Source of the DNA: Plakobranchus ocellatus
Lineage: Eukaryota > Mollusca > Gastropoda > Plakobranchidae
Length of the DNA stretch: 21,732 nucleotides
Reading direction: 5' to 3'
Assembly: GCA_019648995.1 (NCBI GenBank)
Contig: BLXT01002860.1
Location: 283,060-304,791 of the forward strand
Below, piece after piece: positions 1 to 8,495 of the stretch. The notes beneath the pieces are model-generated. The model had not been told where the DNA came from. It saw nothing but the letters and a program-made list of their open reading frames with translations, and searched no databases. Both the position numbers and the translations under genes were made by a program. Each line of letters starts with the position of its first letter. Position 1 is the first letter of the stretch.

Positions 1-12
1 CACACACACACA
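1..12. repeat. (CA)n microsatellite, cut by the window edge
   Basis: Six uninterrupted CA units open the window. The tract probably continues upstream. Confidence 0.9.
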
Positions 13-258
13 TTGTTAGACACTAGGCTTGTTTGTACACAAGTTGTAGGCAGAATTGCACTGCCCTCTGAGTGACATATGTATGAATTACTGGATGAAT
101 ATTTACCAAGTTACATAGAGAACATTAATCAAGACAGGCTGTTGAAATCAATAGATAACCAAGAAATTCAAGGTCAGATGTCAAACCAAAAATAAACTTG
201 CATTACCTTGAATAATAAGACTTACATGAGACAATACGTCAAAGAGTACTGTACTTAC

Positions 259-346
259 TTTTTACTAGCCTTTTTTTTCCCTATGATGGCCTTTTTTTTC
301 ACCCGTGAAGGGGTCTTGAAAAAATTTCAAGAGTTTGGTGGGGACC
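259..346 (-). other. 88-bp exon-like block, lysine-rich reading
   Basis: On the minus strand this block is preceded by a strong splice acceptor (pyrimidine-rich run ending TTTACAG, then GG) and followed by a consensus donor, GTAAGTA. One frame is open from the acceptor and reads VPTKLLKFFQDPFTGEKK then a basic stretch, but it meets TAG just before the donor. The block contains two runs of eight A, so a one-base homopolymer change would carry the frame through to the donor. I do not recognise the peptide. It could be a real small exon of a minus-strand gene continuing beyond the left edge, a decayed exon, or chance splice-like signals. No partner exon can be assigned with confidence. Confidence 0.3.
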
Positions 347-1007
347 CTGTAAATACAAAATAAAGAAGATGTAGGGAGAGAACAAGACAGATTCGAAGGG
401 AGAGAGACAACAAAAAAATATTCTGCTGTTTGCTGAGAACTGTAGTCCACAATGCTCTTGAAAATGAAAAGGTATCTACCGAGGCCTTATATAAGAATTG
501 CTGTCATACTAAGTTGTCACAAATGATGCAAAACTCAACTAATAAAACTTAAATTGTTAAGAAAAGGTCTCAGAGTTCTTAAAAAAAATCATACCCACGC
601 ACTGAGAAGGTCAGAGACAATGAGCTTGGTGAAAAAAAAAATTTAGCTGTTTCCACGAAAATGAAAATAGTGTTTAGGTAAGAATATTTTATGTCAGATT
701 GCCATGAAAAAGGAAAATAACCCTAACAATTTTGGGGCTTGGCAGAAGTGAAAAAATAAAACTGCCATGAAGATAAAACTTTACGGGGTTTTTGTTTAGT
801 TGGTGCTTACGTACATGTACACTTTTCTAAGTGAGCAGAAACAGCTTGATGTATCTCATAGCAAACAGCTAGAGGAGTTTTTGGCATAAAATACCCAGTG
901 AAGATTACAGATGAGTTTCTGTTTAATGCAAGAAATGTCCATTATCGATTCATTTCCTGGAAAGTCTTTGGAACATGAAGAGATTCTGAAAAGGATAGAA
1001 ATTCCAG
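347..1007. other. AT-rich stretch without a recognisable gene
   Basis: I see no conserved protein reading, RNA gene or repeat family here. Several short A runs and T runs occur. The only nearby signals are the acceptor at its left edge and the plus-strand PIP-box reading that starts at its right edge. Confidence 0.5.
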
Positions 1008-1205
1008 CAAACAGCAATGGAAAGCTTTTTTAATCCCATAAGGCGACGAATTGAGAGGAAGGTCATTGACAGCTCCCCTTGTCATTCTCAACAAACATCT
1101 TGCATGTTTAACTGCCATGATACTTACCCTCATCGCCCAACAGAGATACCAATCAAACAAGATGTGAGCAAGAGAAAGAGAAGAAGCTTAGGTGTTGGTT
1201 TTTGA
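1008..1205 (+). CDS. Putative exon with PCNA-interacting (PIP-box) motif
   Basis: An open plus-strand reading runs to a TGA at 1203-1205. It starts with QTAMESFFNPIRRR, which fits the PIP-box pattern Q-x-x-(I/L/M)-x-x-(F/Y)-(F/Y) with basic residues at about +4 to +6. This arrangement is seen in p21-type PCNA ligands. A TAG lies in frame at 996-998, so the Gln is only translated if an acceptor (TTCCAG just before 1008, with a weak pyrimidine tract) is used. Otherwise the ATG at 1017 gives a protein starting MESFF. The remaining 50 residues are basic and end in KRKRRSLGVGF. AATAAA follows 30 bases after the stop. I do not recognise the parent gene. It could be an alternative last exon of the gene whose last exon lies at 2905-3268, or a chance ORF. 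Confidence 0.35.
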   Translation, partial: QTAMESFFNPIRRRIERKVIDSSPCHSQQTSCMFNCHDTYPHRPTEIPIKQDVSKRKRRSLGVGF

Positions 1206-1234
1206 AAACTCAGATGTAGAAAGGGCACTAAAGG

Positions 1235-1244
1235 AATAAATAAA
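1235..1244 (+). promoter_or_regulatory. Overlapping AATAAA poly(A) signals
   Basis: AATAAATAAA lies 30 bases after the stop of the PIP-box ORF. The position suits a 3' end on the plus strand, but AT-rich DNA produces this hexamer often. Confidence 0.3.
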
Positions 1245-1488
1245 TATTAGTTTGCGCACAATTAGAAGTCTTTGTTTTTGTTTTTTTGTTTCACTTTTTT
1301 TTTTTTAGTTACATGAAATTGGTTGAATGTTTCCTTTTATTTTTACTATAAATTTTATAGATCCATAGAATGCTTTGTAGATGAACAAACAGATCATTTT
1401 TCAAAAATTTTACTCACAATGATCACTTGGCTCAACTCAAATCCACTAAAATATTGCAATAACGTTTCATAAATATGAGTATTCATTT

Positions 1489-1713
1489 TTATTTGGTCGA
1501 TACTCGTTTTGATTTTTGTAAGATAAGAAGCATAAAATGGGATGCTATACTACGTTCTCCAACTGCATTAAAATTGTAAAGATAGCTCATTTGTATCTCT
1601 GTCTTGGTCCTCCAGGTTTCATCAGCTCTGTATGTGGAAGAAGACAATGAGCTTATGCTGTCACCAAAAACTTTGTCGTCAGTTGACGTTTTGCCAAGGT
1701 TAGGCATTGACAT
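1489..1713 (-). CDS. Unrecognised ORF behind a TATA box
   Basis: A 74-residue minus-strand ORF starts MSMPNLGKTSTDDKVFGD and continues with a Ser-rich then charged segment (TYRADETWRTKTEIQ). The first 40 or so residues look protein-like, while the hydrophobic end may be intron read-through. A TATAAA sits about 60 bases upstream of the ATG, which fits a transcription start near 1745 and a short leader. I find no convincing donor inside the ORF and I do not recognise the family. It may be a first exon or a small gene. Chance is also possible. Confidence 0.25.
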   Translation of the reverse strand: MSMPNLGKTSTDDKVFGDSISSLSSSTYRADETWRTKTEIQMSYLYNFNAVGERSIASHFMLLILQKSKRVSTK

Positions 1714-1771
1714 TTTATTTGCTGCGACATGAAGAGGGTCTTACGTTGGGTGTTGGAAGAGGATGGGAGCA

Positions 1772-1777
1772 TTTATA
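1772..1777 (-). promoter_or_regulatory. TATA box, minus strand
   Basis: On the minus strand the sequence reads GGTATAAATGCTCCC. The TATAAA precedes the ATG of the ORF at 1489-1713 by about 60 bases, a normal core-promoter spacing with a leader of about 30 nt. It also sits in AT-rich DNA, so it is suggestive only. Confidence 0.3.
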
Positions 1778-1886
1778 CCTTATACCTGCCTAGTATTTTG
1801 AAAAATTTGTAATCATTTCTAAAAAATTGATCAAATTATGAAAATGGGAAAAATGTTCCGATCATTATGAATTTTGCGGTGTATAA

Positions 1887-1918
1887 TTTTTTTTTTTTTT
1901 TTTTTTTTTTTAAATNNN
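1887..1918. other. Poly-T run followed by a 3-base assembly gap
   Basis: Twenty-five T residues are followed by AAAT and then NNN at 1916-1918. The gap is unresolved sequence. The homopolymer probably caused the assembly break, and the true length across it is unknown. It could also be the poly(A) tail of a minus-strand retrocopy. Confidence 0.9.
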
Positions 1919-2904
1919 AACCGCCACAGAAGACCATAATGCTATTTATTAAAAAGAATACACTTCGGCCCATGCTCTGCGGCAAAAACAATGCAGGCCC
2001 AGCAATGCAAAGCACAATACAGGTTTACTTTAGTAAATCATGATTAGTACATAATTGATTGCCTATTTTGTCCTTCTAAATGGAAAACCAAGTATACTGT
2101 ATTTTGCTTTTGATATAAACTTTATATCTGGAGTGTAAATACAATCATTGAAACCATATGTTATTTGCAGAGAAGACTGTCAACGATGTCACTTAGTACG
2201 TGTTTTTGCTATTTCTAATTCCTAAATTACTAATTTTGTTCTCTTTGATTGTTAAATTGTAAGATCCCAACTAGGCAGGTATGAAAACCAGGGTGAAGCA
2301 CATGTTGTAATCAGAAATTTGCTTTGAATAAAGAATTTTTTTACCCATTTTATGTTGAGACTGAAGCCCAAACAATTAAAACAGAAAACCATTCAAAAGA
2401 GAGCTACTACATTATCAAAGGAGTATAACATCTAGGGAAAGATTAAAGTATTTAAAATTAAATTCAGATTCGCTACATGGTTCAGGGGAAATTTGATTAA
2501 AATCTCGGCACTTAAACTCACCGAATGCTGGAATTAACCTTTTTGACGAGCAATTTAATGGTAAAGGGTGAAAAATTAAGAGCATCACATGACAAAAACA
2601 ATTTAAAAATTGACACACTTCTGTAGATCACATACCAGAAATGGCACAGTTCAAAATTAGTTCTGTGCCAAGGCCAGGAATATTTGCAGCCCATAATTAT
2701 TTTTGATTTTTGTACTTAGGCCTAGAGCTATTAGTTGTAGTGGCAGTACTTGAGCTGGCAGAAAATTCTTTAGAGCAGTAGCAATAGTGGTAGTAACAGC
2801 AGCAGCAATAGGAGTAGCTTTCATGGATCTTATTTTGATAAAACTTGAACAAAAAAAAAAGGAAGAAAATAGCATGTGAATTTCAAATTTTTTCTTTCTT
2901 CCAG
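1919..2904. other. AT-rich stretch, probable intron upstream of the PIP-box exon
   Basis: No gene or known repeat is recognisable. The stretch ends in a good plus-strand acceptor (TTTTTTCTTTCTTCCAG at 2888-2904), so at least its right part is likely intronic. Confidence 0.4.
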
Positions 2905-3268
2905 TAACACTTTGGTGCATCCTAAAGCTTGTGACAAGACAGATGGAGAAGAAACCATTCACAAAACTACAGCTTTATGTGCAGTCACCACCAAAACAAA
3001 GAAAGTACTTGCCAGCAGAAGAGAGCAACGATGTACTGAGGCTAAAAGGAATAGGAACTGTGCCGCTATGGACCAGGAAAATCTCCCCTGTATCACCCTT
3101 ACTTCAGACTTGCCAACTGTGGGCAAAGCCAAAAAGTGTGATGAGAGTATATTCAAGTCATCCAAAAGTGCATCCAGTCCATTAAAAAAATCCAGAAAGT
3201 CGTGTAGAAAAAGGCTGCTTCCACAAGTTAAGGGCCAATCCAAAATAACAGGCTTTTTCAGAATATAA
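2905..3268 (+). CDS. Terminal exon with C-terminal PIP box
   Basis: The exon starts after a strong acceptor (polypyrimidine run and CCAG at 2901-2904) and is open for about 120 residues to TAA at 3266-3268. The intron phase is 2: one base, then codons. The ATG at 2876 lies in the pyrimidine tract and is probably not a start. The protein is low-complexity, Ser/Lys/Arg-rich and likely disordered and nuclear, with an SSPLKKSRKSCRKR stretch. It ends in KGQSKITGFFRI, a canonical PCNA-binding PIP box (QxxIxxFF) with basic residues before it. C-terminal PIP boxes of this kind occur in POLD3, CDK inhibitors of the p21/dacapo type and other replication or repair proteins. Too little is present to assign the gene, and upstream exons are not identified. 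Confidence 0.55.
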
Positions 3269-3314
3269 TTTTTTCCCTAGGAATATGAAAAAAAGAAAAA
3301 ACAATGTTTTACTG

Positions 3315-4454
3315 TACAAGGCTTGTTCCATAAGTAATGTGAAACATATTATGAGATAGACAGTTTCACCAACTCTTACCTATTTTTCTTTATTGTCCCC
3401 ATGGCAAATGATGTATTTCTGTCAGCATTAGAGAAAAGAATGTATACCTTGTAGGAAAAAAAAAAGTATCACACACATCTTTTCACTACTTCAACTAGAT
3501 CATCTCTTTTGTAAAACTGCTTGTCTCCCAGATGGCATTTCAGAGGCTCAAAGAGGTGATAGTCTGAAAATGAAAGGTCAGGACTATGAGTTGGGTGGGG
3601 CAGTACTTCCCATCCATATATCTGAAGCCATTTGATTGTCATTCCTTCAGTATGTAGTGTTGCATTGTTATGTTGAAGTGTCACACAATTTCTCAGAAGT
3701 CCTAAATGCTTACCTTTAGTTCATCCAGTGATTCTCAATAGTAGGAAGCATCAATTGACTGTCCAGGAGGCAAAATGTACAGCAAAATTTGTGTCCCAGA
3801 GCACACTAGCTGGATGTTAGCGCTTTGAATATTTTTTGGTTGAGGACACTAGGTATTTCCAAGTCTTGAAGTCTCTCTTTGTCTCATGATGTGCACCCAT
3901 GTTTCATCAGCCTTGGTTAATGTTTGAAGAAAGTTATCCCCATAATCCTAAAAGTCACGATGAGATTGAATCAATGCTGCCGGTACTGCTTGTCCACCAA
4001 TAGCAATTCTGTGCTGATCCAGAAGGGTTTGAGTGATGATGATCCTTTGTGCCTTGTGCTCTTTTGTAAGTTGTTTCAAAACACATCTGGCCAAAACCTT
4101 CGTATAGTTAACTATTTGGAGCTTTTCCTGTGAGCAGTGCTCTTCAAAGTGTAAAGTTTCTATACAATTTTAAGAACTTGAAACCTGCCCTGCTTGATGA
4201 GTTCTTTGACAGGGACAACAGTTCTTTCGGAACTGATTGGCTCCCTAAGAAAGTCTAATCCTCTAGACTGGTATGTCCATTGATTAAAGAACACCAACAA
4301 TACAAAATTTGCAATAATTAGTTTATAAATTTCTGTCTCATTTTTCCTTTGGGCATGCAGAGATTCTGACTTTTGGAATTTACTAATTTTCCAACCATCA
4401 TAACGTTAATCTAAAATTTCAATTTGTAAGAAAATTTAGGAACAAAGCACTGTA
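3315..4454 (-). mobile_element. mariner element with TIRs and TA target duplication
   Basis: The left end reads TA then CAAGGCTTGTTCCATAAG. The right end, read inward on the minus strand, is TA then CAGTGCTTTGTTCCTAAA. These are imperfect but clear terminal inverted repeats in a mariner-like form (GCTTGTTCC core), and both abut the TA dinucleotide that mariners duplicate. The 1136-bp body (3317-4452) encodes a degenerate transposase on the minus strand over most of its length. The element sits 46 bases after the stop codon of the PIP-box exon, between it and an AATAAATAAA. It is slightly shorter than the usual 1.3 kb, consistent with small deletions. Confidence 0.85.
3469..4380 (-). pseudogene. 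mariner transposase, decayed
   Basis: Read on the minus strand in family order: an N-terminal helix-turn-helix trace (TEIYKLI then FNQWTYQSRG, about 4280-4350), the linker region, KEHKAQR, then ADETWVH (3891-3911, first catalytic Asp at 3906-3908), LPPGQSID, LQHNNATLH, and PHPTHSPDLSFSDYHLFEPL. The spacing from LQHNN to SDYHLF is exactly that of the mariner DD34D triad. The third Asp is present (about 3562-3564), but the second is Asn (about 3667-3669). Several in-frame stops and frame changes occur upstream of the intact last 71 codons. The enzyme would cut and paste the element at TA sites. This copy cannot be active. Confidence 0.9.
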
Positions 4455-4542
4455 AATTGTACAACTCATGTTCACAATGATTGTCATGTGCACAAAATGA
4501 TACAACTTTATATAAGATATGTTTGATGTATTCCTTTTATGC

Positions 4543-4552
4543 AATAAATAAA
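4543..4552 (+). promoter_or_regulatory. Candidate poly(A) signal of the PIP-box gene
   Basis: AATAAATAAA lies about 90 bases past the right TIR of the mariner. If the mariner is removed, it falls about 140-150 bases after the TAA at 3268, a normal place for the poly(A) signal of that gene. No other AATAAA is visible between 3268 and the mariner. Confidence 0.4.
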
Positions 4553-4727
4553 GCAGAAAAATTATATCCTGCATGTTCAAAAAGTTTGAGCTCTAAATCA
4601 TCTGCAAATGGCAGCAGCAATGGAACAGAAGAAGGTTATAAGCAAAAATTAAAAGAAAAATTTCACCAACCTAGTGATATCTTACATCCAGCTGTAAATG
4701 AGGATGTCTTACTCTCTCCTCCTTTTC

Positions 4728-6030
4728 TTATTTGGCTGTTTGGGTTGCTGGTTGTAAATCGGCTGATGAGCTGCTTTGCAATATGTTTGTGTGGAAAAAT
4801 TTGAAGCATGGATGGTAGCAGAAAGGTTTTCCACAGGGTGCATAGTTTATTCTAATCTAAGATCTTACTCGAATCCAATGCTCTTGCAGACCACACGTTC
4901 AGGCTTGTAGGACTCTCATTCATATTTTTCAAGGGAATGGGCTTGCAGGCAAAATGCCTGAACTTCTGGACTAGCAGTTGGTGTGTAAGGAATGTTTGGG
5001 GCTCGTCTTTGAACTTGAGGCCGGGCAAGACTGAGGCAGATTTTTTCACAGAATGTTCTTGCTGAAATTTTTGATGTAGGATATATGGGAAAACAGGTGC
5101 CAGACACGTGGTCAAAATGGTCTACTCCGCTTACATTCCTTGAGCTTCTTTAGTGTTCTAAATCCTGTTGCAGACTGGTTGTTTCTAATTTCCTTTTAAA
5201 CATTTTTGTTTGTGTGCACTGTCAATAAGAAATTGAGAGGTTTTGTGTCATGAAGTGTAAATACTAACAGATGCTCACCTTATATATGCGCTGGGTCATC
5301 CCCTTTCTTCAGTTTTTTGCTTTTTGGTTTTAAGTTAGAAGAAAAGTTCTTCCTGTTATCAAGGCCGGTACCAACTGTTCCAATATTCTTTTCTATGAAG
5401 AGTCATATTGAAGGGTAGTTATTATCACAATACAAATCATGCCCCTTGTCTCCAAAGACTATGCTCTCTCTTTGCCTTGGCCTGATTCAATCTCAAAGTC
5501 TGTCTACCTATTGCCTGACTTTAGCATCAGCTATAACAAATAGTTTTAGTCCAAATGTAGGAGATATTGACAAAAAAAAATATTGGACCTTTGAATAATT
5601 TGGATAATTGTTGGCTTGGGCCATAATATCTGAGATAGAAAGGAAATACAATGTCTTATAGTCTGTTTATCTTGAATAAGCTGATGTAAAGCTCTTGCCA
5701 TCTTGGGGCACTCACTTTATTGTTGCAGAAATGTAGAAATGAGGTTTTTTGTTGATATTGGTTATGTAACATGATCTTTGTATATTATTAGGGGCGTGAT
5801 TGATTCAAAAATTGACCTGCCAATGTTGTGTCTCAGCTGATTTGTCGCACATCTCCATTGTTATTTGTATAACTAACAAAGCATCTATGTCAGTGCCACC
5901 AACATGCTGTCACTTCTTTTTGTGAGAAATATCAGAAAATTTCCTACTTTGAACATGTAGAACACTGTCACCCTATCTGTTGTTCCTATTGTTGAAAAGA
6001 GCAATGGCCTCAACCAGTAAAAATATTCGA
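4728..6030 (-). pseudogene. piggyBac-type transposase, decayed
   Basis: Order on the minus strand from 6030 downward matches piggyBac transposases: YFYWLRPLLF (family YF.LFF...LL), LVIQITMEMC (about 5850-5880), FLHFCNN (about 5720-5745, family LRFLHFNDN), FGLKLFVIADAK (family WGIKVFVLADSK, catalytic Asp present), KGHDLYCDNNYPS (about 5411-5445, family DNFYTS, catalytic Asp present), NRKNF then LKKGDDP, HDTKPLNFLLTVHT, GVDHFDHV (about 5106-5127, family GVD..D), and the C-terminal cysteine-rich domain with CGKPFCYHPCFKFFHT (about 4788-4838). The last reading stops at TAA (4728-4730). At least five stops and several frameshifts break it. No TTAA-flanked terminal repeats were identified, so element limits are unknown. 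Confidence 0.85.
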
Positions 6031-6249
6031 GCACTCTATGCTTATTTATCCCTGATGAACCTCTGTCAGTGGCTATTTTCCATTCAAGTGGGTTGTGAGT
6101 CTCTTTATTTTCGAATTAATCCACTGTAAGTCTGTGCCCCTATCAGCTGATCTGCCACGCTCTCTTGGGTTTAGATCTAGACCTAGATACATTTGTTTGT
6201 ACTTTTTCCTCCTCATCTAGATCCAGATCTACATTTTGTAGCCATCTCA

Positions 6250-6512
6250 CAATGTAGCGTATCTGGATTTTACGCATTTTTCAGGGGAGCTGCCTAAAGT
6301 TTTGGCCATACTTTGCAGATATATTGTGCTGTAATGGTCTCTTGCTTTATTCCCATTTTTGGCATAAAGCAACTAGAGGCTTGTATTTTTTACACAATGT
6401 ATTTGTTTTACGCCTGAATTGAACTGAATTTGAACAAAAAGCTTCAAAATTGAGATACGCCTGTTTGTGAAGTAAAATTATGGCTATGACTTTATGAAAT
6501 TTGAGATACGCC
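6250..6512. repeat. Left cluster of GATACGCC motifs
   Basis: GAGATACGCC occurs at 6452-6461 and 6503-6512. The two copies share context, with an AAATT(T)GAG run before them and a T-rich or GTTTGTGA run after. Partial relatives occur near 6257 (GCGTATCT, opposite strand) and 6411 (TACGCCTG). The same motif recurs at 10326-10585, on the other side of the transposon gene at 6835-9262. These may be subterminal transposase-binding repeats. Confidence 0.5.
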
Positions 6513-7391
6513 ACTTTGGTTTAAACAGAATGAAAACAAAACAAGGCAGTTTATATGCACTCAAAATTTCAACGTGATTGTGACTAACAGTAAACACAGC
6601 AACAAGGTATCAAAAGTAGAAGTTATGAACAGTTTTGACTAATCTGTCATTTTTAAACAAGAGGTTTCAGGAATGGTTAATCCAATTGCCAAACACACAA
6701 GCAAAAATCAACAAAATGAAAGAAACTGATACTTAATAAATTGGAAAAAACTGATATGCGGCCAAAAAACTTTGTACACAAATGAGAACAAGATGCCAAG
6801 ACAGTGGTAAAGAATGCTAAACTGTCTACATTTTACACAATAGTATTGATGTGGCAATGACAGAAAGAAATCTTTGTGCGCTTTTAATTTGACAAGTGGA
6901 ATATCCCCTTGGCACAAAGAAACCAGGTCACTGTATTTGGCTGCGGCATCTTAGGCTGCTCCTTGTTTAAAGGTGTCAAAGTAAAATCTTTGACTATATT
7001 CCTTTTAAATGTAATACTTTTGAATATCTCTTCCGTATAACTGTTTTTGTAGAAGATGGTAGCTGGATGCTCTTTATTCACTCTCAGCTCCATCACATTG
7101 TTCCAATGTATTATTTTGTCAGACTCGAAATCTCTGCGGGCATTCAAAATACAAAGGTTCATAGATAGCTTCTTGAAAACTAAGAAGTCTTCATACTGAA
7201 GGGGAATAATCTTATACATCTGTGTGTCTTGCTAGTCTCATGATAGTTCTCAGTTCAGTCGGAACGAAAACATCTCCTGCTCTCGATACTGCTCTTCCAA
7301 TTGTGCTATGCACAGCACCCCCTTCATTTTGTCTATGTGCTGTTTCGAAAAATCTGATGGAAATTTCTTGAAAATTGGTCGATGTGTTGAC

Positions 7392-7396
7392 CATAT
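7392..7396. repeat. Left target-site duplication of the LTR (CATAT)
   Basis: CATAT stands directly before TGTTAGG and is repeated at 8491-8495 directly after CCTAACA. Confidence 0.85.
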
Positions 7397-7503
7397 TGTT
7401 AGGGGATAGAGATATAATAACACAGGGTACAACAAACGACTGCACAAGAAGGTCACACCAAACAAAAGGCGGAACACCGGGAATAAGCGACAGGAAACTT
7501 ATA

Positions 7504-7521
7504 TTATAATAATAATAATAT
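7504..7521. repeat. (AAT)n microsatellite inside the LTR
   Basis: About six AAT/ATA triplets occur in a row. Confidence 0.8.
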
Positions 7522-7696
7522 AAAGAAGTAGGACAGGCACACAAAGAAGTAGACAGAGATATATGAGGCGAATTACATCTAAGGCCCACGCACGCAGGCG
7601 CGATAAATAGAGAAAAATAGGAAATCTTACACCTTTAAGTACGTTAGTGCATATTAATTCACTTCCCGAGGAACTCTCCTCCAAGATACTATCTCA

Positions 7697-7816
7697 TAGA
7701 CATAAATTGATAAATACGATCCTCAGATCTTATCCAGAGATATAACTACAGGTACAACTAATAGATATAAATCAATAGCTACGATCTTTAGGTCACATTT
7801 AGAAATCTAATTAATA
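7697..7816. repeat. Diverged tandem duplication in the LTR, 65-bp period
   Basis: The stretch starting TAGACATAAATTGATAAA at 7697 is repeated as TAGATATAAATCAATAGC at 7762. The shared frame is ATAAAT..ATA..TACGATC..(C/T)AG.TC..AT..AGA.AT.TAA.TA. Such duplications often carry LTR enhancer sites, but that is inference. Confidence 0.7.
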
Positions 7817-7967
7817 AACATACTCTATAAATATAATTAATATATATATATATATTCCACGCGCACAAACACACGCTCCTAAGCTTAATCCTCGTAGATC
7901 CTCGTCTTGTAGAAGAATAATATAGTTTGTCTTTTGGTCCTGGCTCCTGCACAAACAGTTCTTGATT

Positions 7968-8075
7968 TACACAATGATGACAGTGTCCTTAACCGTCCTT
8001 AAACTCTCTCCAACTACCTTCTCTACACAATGATAACAGTCCAAACAGTCTCTCTCCAACTACCTTCACTGCCTC
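7968..8075. repeat. Second tandem duplication in the LTR, 56-bp period
   Basis: TACACAATGATGACAGT at 7968 and TACACAATGATAACAGT at 8024 start two copies that both go on to CTCTCTCCAACTACCTTC. Confidence 0.75.
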
Positions 8076-8490
8076 CAACACACTGTCACTCGCCAGACAG
8101 GTGATACGCCCTTACGCGAGGGACAAACACAAGCAATATAGAAAGTGGTACCAATTCAGTTGCTCATAGATCTGTATAGGCACACAGCCTCAAACATCAA
8201 ATATCATTAAACTTCAAATACCACCATTCCAGTCCCACAAGAACATAAATCCTTAGTCTTCATACAAATGTAGCTTCACAGTTTCATGAGGTGGTAGAAG
8301 GTTAAAATATGACTCCTCCGTACGAGTGTTAAAATGCACGTCCGCTCTGTCCATGCGACGAAAATGGAGTGTGCTCTTGCAGCAAAAATCTTGCCAATCT
8401 GCAGTCCTGAGCTGAACTATCAATCACAACACACACACCAAACATTCACTCTACTCAGCTAACATAAACATGACTACAATAGTCCTAACA

Positions 8491-8495
8491 CATAT
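8491..8495. repeat. Right target-site duplication of the LTR (CATAT)
   Basis: This is a perfect copy of 7392-7396, directly after the CA end of the LTR. Confidence 0.85.

Larger units (their letters stand above)
7397..8490. mobile_element. Solo LTR of a retrotransposon
   Basis: The 1094-bp segment begins TGTTAGG and ends CCTAACA, the inverted TG...CA ends of an LTR, and is flanked by perfect 5-bp CATAT duplications. It contains no retrotransposon coding sequence, which fits LTR-LTR recombination that removed the body. It carries a TATA-like ATAAATATAATTAATATATA stretch near 7826-7855 and two internal duplications. Removing it together with one CATAT brings the two halves of the host transposon gene into the normal family spacing. 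A 5-bp duplication fits Gypsy, Copia or BEL types. Orientation is not determined. Confidence 0.85.

Noticed and set aside
79..195. Plus-strand 38-codon ORF starting MYELLDEYLPSYIENINQDR
   Set aside because: It looks mildly protein-like and has a fair AAG|GTCAGA donor, but it is short, has a stop just upstream, and shows no family or partner exon.
942..1160. Minus-strand 72-codon ORF
   Set aside because: It overlaps the PIP-box reading on the other strand and shows no motif or splice support.
2657..3243. Two minus-strand ORFs opposite the PIP-box exon
   Set aside because: They are shadows of the plus-strand exon and its intron. Their composition is hydrophobic and repetitive, without motifs.
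4481..4804. Plus-strand 107-codon ORF
   Set aside because: Its second half is the antisense of the piggyBac cysteine-rich tail. The first half (LSSKSSANGSSNGTEEGYKQ) looks somewhat protein-like but has no clear splice or family evidence.
7212..7684. Minus-strand ORFs crossing the LTR start
   Set aside because: Their upstream halves are LTR sequence. Only the part below 7397 belongs to the transposon gene.
8104..8114. GATACGCCC inside the LTR as a further copy of the flanking motif
   Set aside because: It lacks the shared context (GAGATACGCC with T-rich tail) and lies in the younger LTR. It is most likely a chance match.
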